In this document: positions 1 to 9,654 of the stretch, piece by piece | Layout of the letters: the number at the start of each line of letters is the position of its first letter | How positions within the stretch are numbered: the stretch's first letter is position 1 | The notes under the pieces: model-generated | Told to the model about the DNA's origin: nothing | Seen by the model: only the letters and a program-made list of their open reading frames with translations | Database searches by the model: none | Assembly: GCF_009017415.1 (NCBI RefSeq) | Contig: NC_092406.1 | Location: forward strand, 3,100,001-3,164,000 | DNA from: Aspergillus flavus | Lineage: Eukaryota > Ascomycota > Eurotiomycetes > Eurotiales > Aspergillaceae | Direction of reading: 5' to 3' | DNA: 64,000 nt | Translations under genes and position numbers: made by a program

Positions 1-2
1 AC

Positions 3-110
3 CAGGAAGAAAATCCAACTTCCCGCCCAGAGTCGTCTGTAACCAACCCTGCTACTGAAGACGGAGCTGGTGCCTCAATACCCCGTGGAAATGAACACGA
101 CGCAAGGTAA
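3..110 (+). CDS. C-terminal tail of a plus-strand gene cut by the window edge
   Basis: Frame 3 is open from the first bases to a TAA at 108-110 and encodes about 35 Glu/Ser/Thr/Pro-rich, hydrophilic residues ending in HDAR, like a disordered C-terminus. The other two plus frames close within the first 60 bases. Nothing identifies the family. The AGGTAA around the stop could also be read as a splice donor, so the true end may lie further on. Confidence 0.4.
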   Translation, partial: QEENPTSRPESSVTNPATEDGAGASIPRGNEHDAR

Positions 111-362
111 CCACTCCTGTCGCTTCATTTATCTATTTCCATTATCTGTTGCGTTAGTGTTGTACATAGCTGGCGTTAAAGTAGCGTTGGAATTAGCGTA
201 GATCCTTACGGACGGATTTAAAAGATGGTGATCTGAAACCTTACAATTAGACAAGCTTGAGAGTCTATATTCTGGTATATTGTCTATTGTGCGTATTTAT
301 TAGCACCCTCTAAACGGGCCTACAGCAATGCGCAGAAATGTCACTAATCATGAAGGTCAGGA

Positions 363-1587
363 TCACAGCTTCGTGCTTGGCATTTCCGTCGACGTATCTT
401 GACTCGACGTAGGCAAAGCTGAAGATGGAGCCATGGGACCGGTATCAAATGACTCTTCCCCGTTAAAGTGCCTGTGATGGAAAAAAAGTGTTAGGATTGG
501 GAATCCAAACCGCAGAGAAAACAGGACAATTGATCAACTTACCACCCCCTCTCAGCGCCTCCACTCAAAAAGCTACAATCCCCATTCACAACACAGTCCC
601 ACCCCCCACTAACTCCCTTCCCATCTTGCCAACCTGGTACAACCGTCCCAGATCGAATAACTCTCGTTCCTGGCGCCAACTCCCGCCGCTCTGCGCTACC
701 ATCGCCAGCCGGTGTTGTCTTCCTTCGGACAAATGTACTTAGACCCGCCGTGAAAACCTTAAAGTCCTCTTCATCAGCATCGTCCGGCATGTTTCCTGTC
801 AAAACCCGCCCCATAGCAATCAACGGAGCCGCATGTGCACAAATTAGTATCGCCTTACTAGTGCGTTCCGACGGCGGCTGGGATGCTTCCAATGCATTGA
901 TTTCTGCATCAACATCCGCAATAATCCCCGCCAATGCCGTAGCTACTCTGTCGTGAAGTTGCGCAATCGTTTCACCGCGGGTAGAGGGTAGGAGATGCGG
1001 GTTGTAATTGGCTTCAGGGTCCGAGGCAAGGAGTGTTGGAAAATGGGTCTTGAGAGTACCGGGCGATGCAGGGGAAGGGTGATCAAAGAAAGAGGTTGGA
1101 CCGAACCACTCTCTATCAACATATGTTAGTTTTACCAGCAATACGTTACAGCAATGATATCAATTACCCGACTCCATTTTCGATCCTCACATCCAGGTCC
1201 GCATTTCGGTCTATACCTGTTTCACTCGAAGGCGTGGAGTTATGTCTCTCCTTCAGGGCCTCAACAGATGGCTGGATCGTCTGCAGACACCGGTAGAATG
1301 GGCTTGAGTATATCCGAAAGGGTTTCGGATAGAACTCTGGGCTGATTAGGTGCTCTGCGAGCTCTAGCGATTGGCGCACACCGTGCGAGGTTAGGGTTGG
1401 GTCTGCGGGGTTGCCGGTCGGTGTTGGGAATTGGGACTTGTATTCGCCTGTTTTATAGTCGATTGTCCAATTTAGACGATGCTGTTGTTTGGTCTTGCTT
1501 AGTTCCTTACGTTGCTTGGTGGGGGTGGGGTTGAGATGGAGGTATACCTACGCCATGTCGGGTTAGATATATGGTGTCTAGAGGCAT
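363..1587 (-). CDS. Histidine phosphatase (phosphoglycerate mutase-like), TFC7/tau55-related
   Basis: Four exons (1587-1552, 1481-1168, 1112-543, 471-363) give 342 residues. The catalytic RHG motif is at residues 10-12 (LTRHGHRLNW) and is completed only by removing the first intron. A second catalytic-type His lies in ICAHAAPLIAMG. This is the branch-1 histidine phosphatase layout, seen in the N-terminal domain of yeast Tfc7 (a TFIIIC subunit) and in many fungal stand-alone proteins. The last intron has a perfect GTAAGT donor; splicing it replaces a stop right after GGAERGW with WHFNGEESF and a Ser/Thr-rich tail. Introns are 55-71 nt, and the second has an ACTAAC branch point. The substrate cannot be told from sequence, and a direct role in transcription is only a family inference. 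Confidence 0.85.
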
Positions 1588-1780
1588 TGCGAGATGGTAT
1601 ATAAATCAACGTGCAGGTGTAATTTGCTTGAGAAAATCTCTTGAATGAAAGTAGTATATTGCAAAATTGTAGAATAAGGATGAGTGTTGCGGGGAAGAGA
1701 GATAAGAGCGCAGAATGCGGAGAGGAAAGACCTCGGCTTCATAAATTAAACGACGCTAGAACGAATAGGGAATATGTAAA

Positions 1781-2878
1781 TCAACAGCCATATTTTTCCA
1801 TGAGAGCTCTAAATGAAGGATCCTGCAGAAGCTGTGTTGCAGTCAGACGTTTCTCTGGACAGTAAGTGAATATCTTTAACATAATGGAATGAACAAGCTC
1901 TCGCTCAACTGGATCTGCGTCTGCACGAAAGTATGCAATTGTGGACGCAAGGTTACGATTTGGTTCGGGTGTTTTGCTCTGATCATACCAGGAATCAAGG
2001 CCGCCTCCAGGGTAAACGTAAAGGCCTTTCCACTGCTCAGGCAGTGGACCAAGAGACCTAACAATATCGCTTATCACTCCGCCATGAGCAACGGTAGAGA
2101 AAGGAGAATAGCCGTTGAGATAAAGCACTCCAAAAATAACCATATAACTCCACATATCGCAGGCAAAACTTGGGTGTTTTCCATGAAGACGATCTGGGGA
2201 GCAAAATTTCATAGGCGGATAGCCTTTATGAGTTACAGGAGTATTAACTTTCACTGCCAAACCGAAGTCTCCAAGATAGGATTTCTCTGTACGTAAGTTC
2301 TCAGGGATCTTAAGAGGCCCAACAAGCTCTCCCTGTTTCCAGAGATCGACAACTGGTATAACCTCCTTCAGTGGCCGACCGTGTACTTCGTATTTAGCAC
2401 TCCTGCTAAGATCGTGAAGAGGAGTGATCCCCCACATACAGTTCTTCTCATTCAAGTCTATCAAAATCTCAGTTTATATATAATAGGGAAAAAAGATAGG
2501 GGATATATTTAGCTTACCGCGATGCACAATTCCGGCGTTGTGTAGATTTTCTAAAGCCTCTAGTAATTGCCGAGCAGCGAACATGCGAGTTGCCATGGAT
2601 GTCTTTTCCAGGACTTGCCAGGAAAGACATGGGCCCATTAACGGTAACACCAGAACCCTACGATGGCCATTGTCTCCAGGTCTAGGGAGTAGAAAGGTGG
2701 CCAGATATGTCACAAGATGTGAGGTATCCTGTGCATCCTGGATGATCTTGTCTTGTATAAGCACTTCATGGCTTGAAAGTGATAGGGGAAGGCGTAGTTC
2801 TACACCACAAGACGACCCCAGACCCAAATCTTTCCATAGGCTACTATCTTCAGTAGCAGCCGTGGGCCATGGCATCAT
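1781..2878 (-). CDS. SRPK-like serine/threonine kinase lacking an N-lobe
   Basis: Two exons (2878-2518, 2457-1781) give 345 residues. The C-lobe is clear. The catalytic loop reads HRDLNEKN, formed across the intron, with Asn where the usual DLK Lys would be. DFG follows in YLGDFGLAV, then a CSPDRLHG activation/P+1 stretch, FACDMWSYM, and a C-terminal CPEKRLTATQLL. PLMGPCLS resembles the SRPK/CLK-type hinge region. No glycine-rich loop or VAIK lysine is seen before the hinge, and the about 80 residues before it do not match an N-lobe. Upstream DNA holds no further exon that I can find, only a (GTT)n repeat. It could be a pseudokinase, a kinase of unusual fold, or a gene that lost its 5' end. 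Confidence 0.75.
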
Positions 2879-3008
2879 GTGATTGACGGTGGAGTCGAGG
2901 GAGAGAGAAAAGGGCGCTCAAGGGTCTGCAAGGTGACTTGTGTTATCGAGCATTAGATGCAGGTCATAAGATCCCTTCTTCTTTCTTCTTTCTTCTTTTT
3001 CATTTTCT

Positions 3009-3039
<31 letters not shown>

Positions 3040-3446
3040 ATATTGTTGCAAGTTATCTGAGGGAATATGGTTATGTTGGAGATAAGGAGCGCAGAATACT
3101 TTTATATAGTTGCCAGCTTCGGGAGAATTGTACTTTTTCGAGCTGTTAAATTTGAGACTTACTTGAGTGACAATCATTTTCTCAGCAATGTTTTTTCTCA
3201 GGCCTTTATTTGCTGCCATCTCTGCACTGTGGCCTTCCAAGAAAATCACTGGATGCAAAAGAAGGCCTCACAGAGCCCTTACCTTCTTTGCGGTAGGGGA
3301 ATGGACCGAAACTGAAACAAGCCAAATTGTATATGAGTATCACTACGGCAAAGCGTCGCTCCTATTCCGGGACTGGGTGATAGCATCCATCTATTCGCAT
3401 GTCTATGTGGCTGCTCAAACGGACATTTTCTCAGTGGCTTGGCCTA
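2879..3446. other. Intergenic: kinase promoter with a trinucleotide repeat
   Basis: This stretch lies between the kinase start and the 3' end of the monooxygenase pseudogene. It holds a (GTT)n tract next to a CTT-rich run and no convincing coding region. An open plus-strand frame at 3167-3493 begins at a GTG and matches no family I know. Confidence 0.6.
3011..3039. repeat. (GTT)n microsatellite
   Basis: Nine consecutive GTT units plus a partial one, in the 5' flank of the kinase gene. On the kinase strand it is (AAC)n, close to a GAA/AAG-rich stretch. It is probably a length-variable simple repeat. Confidence 0.9.
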
Positions 3447-4436
3447 CTAAAGTGATTGTCTGGGGTATCCTAAGCTCTCACGTCTTGATCTAAGAGTGCC
3501 CCAATACTTGCTTTTCGCAAAGAGAATCTCCAGATCACTATCAACCCAATGTGGTTGAAACTCTGGCAGCCCAAGTCCATCAACACACTCCCCAACTCCA
3601 GCCAGCTCCCTAAGCCACCCATAATACTCAGCAAAATCCGGTTTAACCTCATGAAATAGCTCCGTGGGGCCCTTACATTCCAGCCGTTCCTTATCCCACC
3701 GGCCCTGCTCCTCAATTTCAGGTAGTCCTCCTGAACGCCCGGCAAAAAACTCGCGCCACAGCTTTGGCTGGATACTCGAATATATGAAAGGTAATATCTG
3801 CACGAATCTAACGAAGCAATAAAGGTTAGACTGTGTTAGCGATATACACCCCTGGAACAAAGGCAATAATCCATACCTGGCCTATCACCGTGAGAGACGG
3901 ACCTCCAACCCTAGATATATGTTGACAGAACCTAATAGCTGGTTTCTTGCTGTTACTGCCTCGAACGGCAGAACGGGATATGACAGCTTATACCCCGTTG
4001 CGAAGATAATCTTACCAAATCCGCGAATACAGCTGCCATCGTTCTTGCACCGGCGTTTGTATCGAGAGTTTCGTAAATGGGGCTTCGTAGCCCTGGCTTC
4101 TCTTTTGCCGACTATGTCAGTTATGGTAGATTCTCCGGTATGGGAGACTGTCTCTCGGCGTCAGGGTAGGAGGGCCGAGATTTGTCCGGCTGGGGTTCGT
4201 ATGCCTTGTAGTATTGAAGTTATATATCAGTCTTGGATTTGTACTTTGCTAAAATCTGCACTATCATTGATTGCAGAAAAGAGGTTGAAAGCAGACCATA
4301 TTTCTCCAACGCGGTCCTTGCGCTCGAATACACGGATATAATCGAAGCATTGCTCTTGGACGAGTTCTCGTATAGCTGCCAGACCGGCGGGACCGCCGCC
4401 AACGAGAGCGACACGTTTGTAGCGAGGTGAGACCAT
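3447..4436 (-). pseudogene. Flavin-containing monooxygenase pseudogene with internal deletion
   Basis: The N-terminus carries an FAD-binding Rossmann motif, VALVGGGPAGLAA, and a following ERKDRVG typical of FMOs. A second piece (about 4197-4030) resembles the usual FMO stretch (YEPQPDKSRP ... IYETLDTNAGARTM) but contains TAA and TAG close together. The sequence then jumps straight to FGKIIFATGYKLSYPF, the conserved ATG-Y motif normally found well over 100 residues further on, so the middle of the enzyme, including the NADPH-binding region, is missing. GGPSLTVIGQ, a plausible intron and the C-terminal FVQILPFIYSSIQ ... RQSL follow in shifted frames. A working family member has about 450-550 residues. 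This locus cannot encode a functional FMO. Confidence 0.8.
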
Positions 4437-4860
4437 GGCGAATGGCTGTATGTAATACTCCTATAGACATATTCAAAACCTTGAAATAAGCACTAAGTTA
4501 AGCACTAAATATCCGGCGATCATCGATCGGGGCTAATTGTCGCTAAGAAGTAAGAGAACTTGAGCCCTATCAGTCCCCTATCGTTTCCTTATCGGTCGCC
4601 TATCGTCCTATCGATAAGGAATTTGTGCCCTAACAACCCAGGCCTTCTAGTATATTCATTCCACTATTTTCTTTTATCAAGTAATACATATTTTAATCAG
4701 GGATTATAGATGTTAACACAGAGGAACACTATTCGCGCGCTATGCAGATGATGCTCTCCAATTATTGAGAAATACCAAATAATTTCGCAAGTCATAGATT
4801 CATTAAGAAGTTCTCTGTTCTCGTTCTAAAGGGTATATCCATATCCCATATTCCTCGCCT
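4437..4860. other. Intergenic: former promoter of the monooxygenase
   Basis: No coding signal. It contains the GATA-site cluster described separately and an AT-rich stretch, and ends at the stop codon of the regulator pseudogene. Confidence 0.6.
4567..4617. promoter_or_regulatory. Cluster of six GATA-factor sites (HGATAR)
   Basis: Within 51 bases there are CTATCA (4567), CTATCG (4578), TTATCG (4589), CTATCG (4600), CTATCG (4608) and CGATAA (4612). Each is an HGATAR match on one strand, and the last two overlap in the palindrome TATCGATA. HGATAR is the core bound by fungal GATA factors such as AreA (nitrogen) and SreA (iron). The cluster lies about 130-180 bases upstream of the monooxygenase start codon. 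Function is inferred from the motif only. Confidence 0.55.
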
Positions 4861-6616
4861 TCAAGTAAGCTCATAATCCGCCCAATAGAGCATATCCATC
4901 GAAGGCAACTCCCCGAGTTGTATTTCGACAGAAGTATCACTCACTCCAACACCACTATCTCTCGAATCATCTATTTGATCCTCAGGATATGTTGCAACGT
5001 CACGAAAAACCTCCGCCGTCATGCGCTTGATTTTCTTCAATGTAGCATGAGCCAAGCCTCACATCCTCCCCAAGGTCTTGAGCACACCCATAATGAGCTT
5101 TATTTGATCCCAATGCTTGTCATAGCTACCCGGGCGATTCGCAGCACATGCAGAAAGCTGCACAATGATAATGAACACGACACAGCAGATAAAGAAAGGA
5201 GAATGTTTCCTGACAGTAGACGGGCAAGAGGCAAGGCTGCCGAGACATTTGGACGCCGAGATGGTCTTTAGAGCATGCATATGTTGACTCGAAGTTGGGA
5301 GGAGGAATCTCTCTCGGATCACGTCCCTGGCCGCTGGAAGGGCGGGTGCTAAGTCACTGCGTGGGAAGTGTAGATACATGGTGGCGTAGTTGATAAGCAT
5401 GTGTGCCTGGAAGAGCTTCTCGTCGTCACTATCGTTGAGATCTAACATGTCTATCTGTCCTTGTCCGTCGGGGAGATGGTGAAACCATGCTGTAATGGCA
5501 TTGTCGATCGCTTTCATGTGGTTCTCATGGACTTCATGCGTCCATGCTACGGCTAGGACGCGCGCGCTAGGATACGTACGGCATCGATGCGGTAGGTAAA
5601 TGAGGAAAATGGCCGGTCTTCATCACCGTAGACCCGAGCGTCGAACTGGGCCATGGAGAAGGGCTCGGGGATGGTATTATTGTGACACAGGTTCTCATCG
5701 CAGGGAAGTAAGACTTCGGTTTTGATTGTGTGGCAGCGGAAGGTGGGGTTGCGTTGGAGTGCTGCCATTATGCCATCTATCACGTATAATTCCCACCATG
5801 TACGTCGAATGCTCTCTGCTTCAATCTCAGTGTTACCGTGCCTCTGGGAGAAGTCTTTGCGATTCATTCCTAAGTTGATGGTTAGGGAAACTGCATCAGC
5901 CAGCACGCTGACCGACTCTCTGATTTCGTTTCGTGAATGGAGGGCTATTGCGAATAGCAATCGAGCTTGGACAAGATGAAAGCCTTGTTGGTCATCGTCT
6001 CGAAGTGCCTCTGCTGTGGCGGTACATAGCGAGTCGCTCGAGGTTGTCGTAGAGAAATGACTATCGACGAACTGCACGGCTAGCTGTAGAGACTCTGGAT
6101 ACGTCTCTTCGTTGTACATAGACCTAGGAAGCAAAATTGGATGTGCTGAGTGGAAATTCGCATAGAACAAATTGACAAGACCTTCGTCATGATAGCGTCG
6201 TGGGGCTATCTGGCTCAATGGTGGTGCAGCGGTGGGCTGGTCCGTCACAATTTCGCTAACATGTAGGGTGTTAGTTAATGATGCTTCCTGTATAACGCCG
6301 AGGTGTGATGCCGGTTCTCGCTCTAGGGGTCCCGACTCGCAGTGCGGATTGGTAACACTGGCCAATCTACCGGGAGTGGGAAAGTCCACTACGGCGAGGT
6401 TCTCGATGGTAGATTCGAATGCCCGCCTGACTGCTGTGGGCTCAATGGATGCGGCAGCTCGCCTTTTTTGGCCCCGACGTGAGGGCAAGTAGTTGCATTC
6501 TTTGCTTGCCGCTGTGCAACGATTGCAAGTCGGAAGGCTGCCGTCGCATTTGAGGTGTTTGCGTCAACATTCAGTAGAGGCGAGCGAAGCTGGCCGATCT
6601 AAATACATGATTGCCA
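4861..6616 (-). pseudogene. Zn2Cys6 transcription factor pseudogene
   Basis: From an ATG at 6616 the frame reads MAIMYLDRPASLASTEC, a TGA stop, then RKHLKCDG, SLPTCNRC and KECNYLPSRRG. This is a Zn2Cys6 binuclear cluster in which the first Cys is Ser (TCT at 6578-6576) and the Arg after the second Cys is a stop (6566-6564). The fungal-specific regulatory domain follows (QARLLFAIALHSRNE, TWWELYVIDGIMAA). At 5558-5567 a CG dinucleotide run has two extra bases (or one too few) and shifts the frame between RILAR and VLAVAWTHEV. A TGG to TGA change at 5061-5059 cuts TLGRM from GLAHATLKKI. Removing these lesions leaves one continuous family-like frame, so this is a recently inactivated pathway-type regulator, not spurious ORFs. 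Confidence 0.85.
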
Positions 6617-6645
6617 TGGAATCGTAAAATTATCTCACAGATATA

Positions 6646-6819
6646 TCATGGTTGTAATGCGCCGATCCCGATCCCAGCACAGCCGGCTTTTGCATATGAT
6701 AACGCAGTGGCCCGTCCGATGCCTTTGGACGCGCCTGTTATGAAGACGTACTTTCCACTTAGGTCACATTTGCGCGGATCGACGGCTGGGTAGGTGTCGC
6801 TGTGGCGGGTCGGGGTGAA
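6646..6819 (-). pseudogene. N-terminal remnant of a short-chain dehydrogenase/reductase
   Basis: The minus strand encodes FTPTRHSDTYPAVDP, DLSGKYVFITGASKGIGRAT and ALSYAKAGCAGIGIGA, then LQP and a stop. TGASKGIG is the SDR cofactor-binding TGxxxGxG motif. Only about 55 of the roughly 250-300 residues expected are present, and the catalytic YxxxK half is absent. A TAG stands directly before FTPTR, which could be an old splice acceptor. It sits just upstream of the regulator pseudogene in the same orientation. Confidence 0.75.
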
Positions 6820-7351
6820 CTAAGCCCCTGGACTTAATATTAGCATTGCCCTTATAAGGCTTTGCACTCGAAGTTGAGGGAAACCTCAATGTTACCTGTA
6901 TGGAGTACGTCACTCATTGTGCATGATTTGTGTAAACACGGTACGAATCTGAGACGATACCACTGTGTAGGCCAGGAGAAGAGGAGCGAGAGGCGAAGAG
7001 CGGGGCGGAAGTTAAAGTTGTTGTAAAGTTGTCTAGTCGCAAGTTGTAAGTGCCCACGAGACGATCGTCAGTCCACTTTTAGTTGTTTCCCACGTCATTT
7101 GGACTGGATAGGGTTAACTATTAATTCCAGCCATATCTCCGAGACGCCGGAACATCAATCACATCATTGCAGGACTATGCCCGACAGTCCCTACAAGGAC
7201 CCCACGTTCTGAAAACAATCAGCGATGCCCTGCCCGATCACGAAACACAAATATATGTATCATTCATTGCGGATGGTAGTGGGCGGTGCCTGTCTCACCG
7301 AGAACAATTAAGCGTAGTACAATCCGTCGTGGAAATGGGTTGCACTTGGTT
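6820..7351. other. Intergenic stretch 3' of the epoxide hydrolase-like gene
   Basis: No supported gene. Short open frames (such as 7167-7355 plus) match nothing I recognise. It includes the 5' flank of the dehydrogenase remnant. Confidence 0.5.
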
Positions 7352-8806
7352 TTAGAGAAGGTCATCTGGGAAAACCGTCCGAACGAAATGTTCTACATCA
7401 TTCCAAAGATCTTCTGCTTGTTCCAAGGCAGCAAAATGGCCGCCTTGAACGTGAGCATTGTGCCCTACCAGATCACCCAGCGTCGCTGCCCACTTCCTAG
7501 GGAGGCCCTCGATATCATACGGGAAACGACTGTAGCCAAATGGCTTCGGAACAAAAGGGATCATGTCTTCAGGGGCATCCAGACCGGATAGCTTGTAATA
7601 ATCACTTGTCGTCATCCCCGTTAGGTAGTAGACCGAAGCGTGTATCAAGGTTGTTTGCATGGGTACAGGGTGTTGTGGATCTACCCAACTGTTGAACTTG
7701 TCACTCAGCCTGACACTGTATCAGTAATTTGGGGCTGCAAACACTGGGTCACTAGTCATCTCTCACCAGGCCAGCAATGACAACGGGTCTTTCTCCGGAA
7801 CAACTCCTAAAGTGACCTGTCTTCCATGGTCTGTGATGTCCGCCTTTTGGAGAGACTTGAAATACGAAGTTCGGTTAAGAATCTCAAGGTCTTGATCACT
7901 AAGGTCTGTATCGGTACTTGGGTCGGGTAACCCGGAGATAAGAGGGAGAGAGTTGACTAGTAAGCACAGTTAATTGGTGCTGCTGAAGAATAAGATTTGT
8001 TGAAAGGGACGAGTGGGCGTTACCGTGTACAGCTGTACCACAGTTAGTAATCTTTCCAAGTACCAGCATAGAACTAATGAAAGTGACGTACCTTCGCAAC
8101 TGGGGCTATATGACCCAAGTAGCCTAGCAACAGAGGCCCCCATACCACCACCTTGGGCAATGTAACGATTACCCAGACCAATGCCGGTGAGCAATGCGTC
8201 AACGGTCCGAGCTACGGCGAACATATCCGCGTATCTACTCACGGGGGAGCCGGCAGAGTAGGCATAGCCAGGCAAAGATGGTACAATGATATGAAACGGG
8301 CAATCTTCGGAAGAATAATTCTGGCGTACGATATCGAGAAGACCAGTAAAGTCAAGGAAACTTCCAGGCCATCCGTGCAGGAAGACGATAGGGATGGCAT
8401 CCGCTTGCTGCGAAAACAATGCCATAAAATGGACATTGGAATTATGGCCGTCCACAGTCACAGACGCATTGAAGTGAGGGTGACGGTTGACCTCATCTTC
8501 TAGAAATGGCCCACTAATCTCGGACCAGCCTTCGGACGCAAGCGCAATCCAATGCTGCTGCTCGTTGTCGTAACCGTCAGGATTGCTAGTTCGGGCATGT
8601 TTCACATTTTCGTGCATCTGATATACTGCATGCTGCGGGAACTTTAGTTGTACACGCTGGACAGGGATTGACGCCTTTAATGGAAGGTTAGACCACCCAT
8701 CCGATGCTACATTATGGCAAGACTGCTCTATGCTTTTCGACGGAGAGGCGGACACAACAGCAAAAGAAGCCAAGCAAACAAGCGCCTTGAGGGGTGATAA
8801 ATACAT
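7352..8806 (-). CDS. Secreted epoxide hydrolase-like alpha/beta hydrolase, nucleophile missing
   Basis: Four exons (8806-8092, 8032-8024, 7956-7767, 7709-7352) give 423 residues. A signal peptide is likely (MYLSPLKALVCLASFAVVSA). An EHN-type N-terminal domain is followed by the oxyanion motif FLHGWPGSF. The nucleophile elbow normally reads GGDxG in this family but here is AQGGGMG, with Gly (8146-8144) in place of the catalytic Asp. The C-terminal catalytic His is kept in VQGGHFAALEQ, as is KPFGYSRFPYDI. The second exon is only 9 nt and is needed to form EAVHVNS. The frame is intact, so the protein is probably made, but epoxide hydrolysis by the usual covalent mechanism should be impossible. 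It is the only unbroken gene in the decayed cluster. Confidence 0.85.
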
Positions 8807-9654
8807 AGTTAGTAAAAGTGATGCTAGAGTTAAATAAGAGGGCTCTAATAGATGTCAACGACACTCAAACCATTGCAGGTAGTAAAGAAAGGGAGTAAGT
8901 AATGTCTCAGGCGATAAACTTTTAGTCGCGTCGTCTTTTTTTATTTGTTCCTCCGTCCCTCCTTCCTTTTAATTCCGAGCTTATGCGCAAACTATCTTCA
9001 TTGCTGAGGATGCCACTCGCGAATTTTAACCATTGGATCGCCTTTAGCACAGAACCTGCGCCTCATCCTCTCACGCACGGTAATGGGGAGACCGAGATGA
9101 TTTGAGCATAAATGCCAGAGCAGCGCGCTAACGGATGCTTCGGAATGTACGGAGTAGGAATCTTGAAGATACTAAGTTAGGATGCCCGATCAGCATAATT
9201 ACTGCTCGGGGCTCGGGGACTGCGGACTTCCGCTTTCATAAGAAATGCGTCCGGCTTCCGAAACCTGGATCCAGATTAGTCTCATCCCGTAAAAGGGATA
9301 GCGGCGGATCAAGAATCAACGAGAGAACCGATTGTATCCTTCAACAAGCATAAGCACCTAACAGTACTGTTTGATGCCAAGGCTCTGGGAAAAATGAAAT
9401 ATCATGCGTATCCAAACAAAGGTCAGATTTTACTCTTCTACGATACGACAAATATAAAATGATTTGACCGGAACAAAATGACTTGGTTGAATTGAGCAAG
9501 ATCACTCAAACATAGGCTATCTATGGCGTTTCTGCCAGGGTATCCGTAAACTCCTCGCCAAGACACTGTTGCTCCTGAGCACATTCCTCGCTCGGACCTC
9601 ACCAGGCCACATTAATCCCGATACTATTCAAGACATAAACTTTTCGTTGGTCGT
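8807..9654. other. Intergenic: promoter of the hydrolase gene and 3' flank of RPS22
   Basis: No supported coding region. It contains one copy of the 9-mer TACGGAGTA (9148-9156), a C/T-rich run near 8935-8965, and the probable 3' UTR of RPS22. Confidence 0.5.

Noticed and set aside
3167..3493. 108-codon plus-strand frame opposite the monooxygenase 3' end
   Set aside because: Starts at GTG, overlaps the pseudogene on the other strand and matches nothing.
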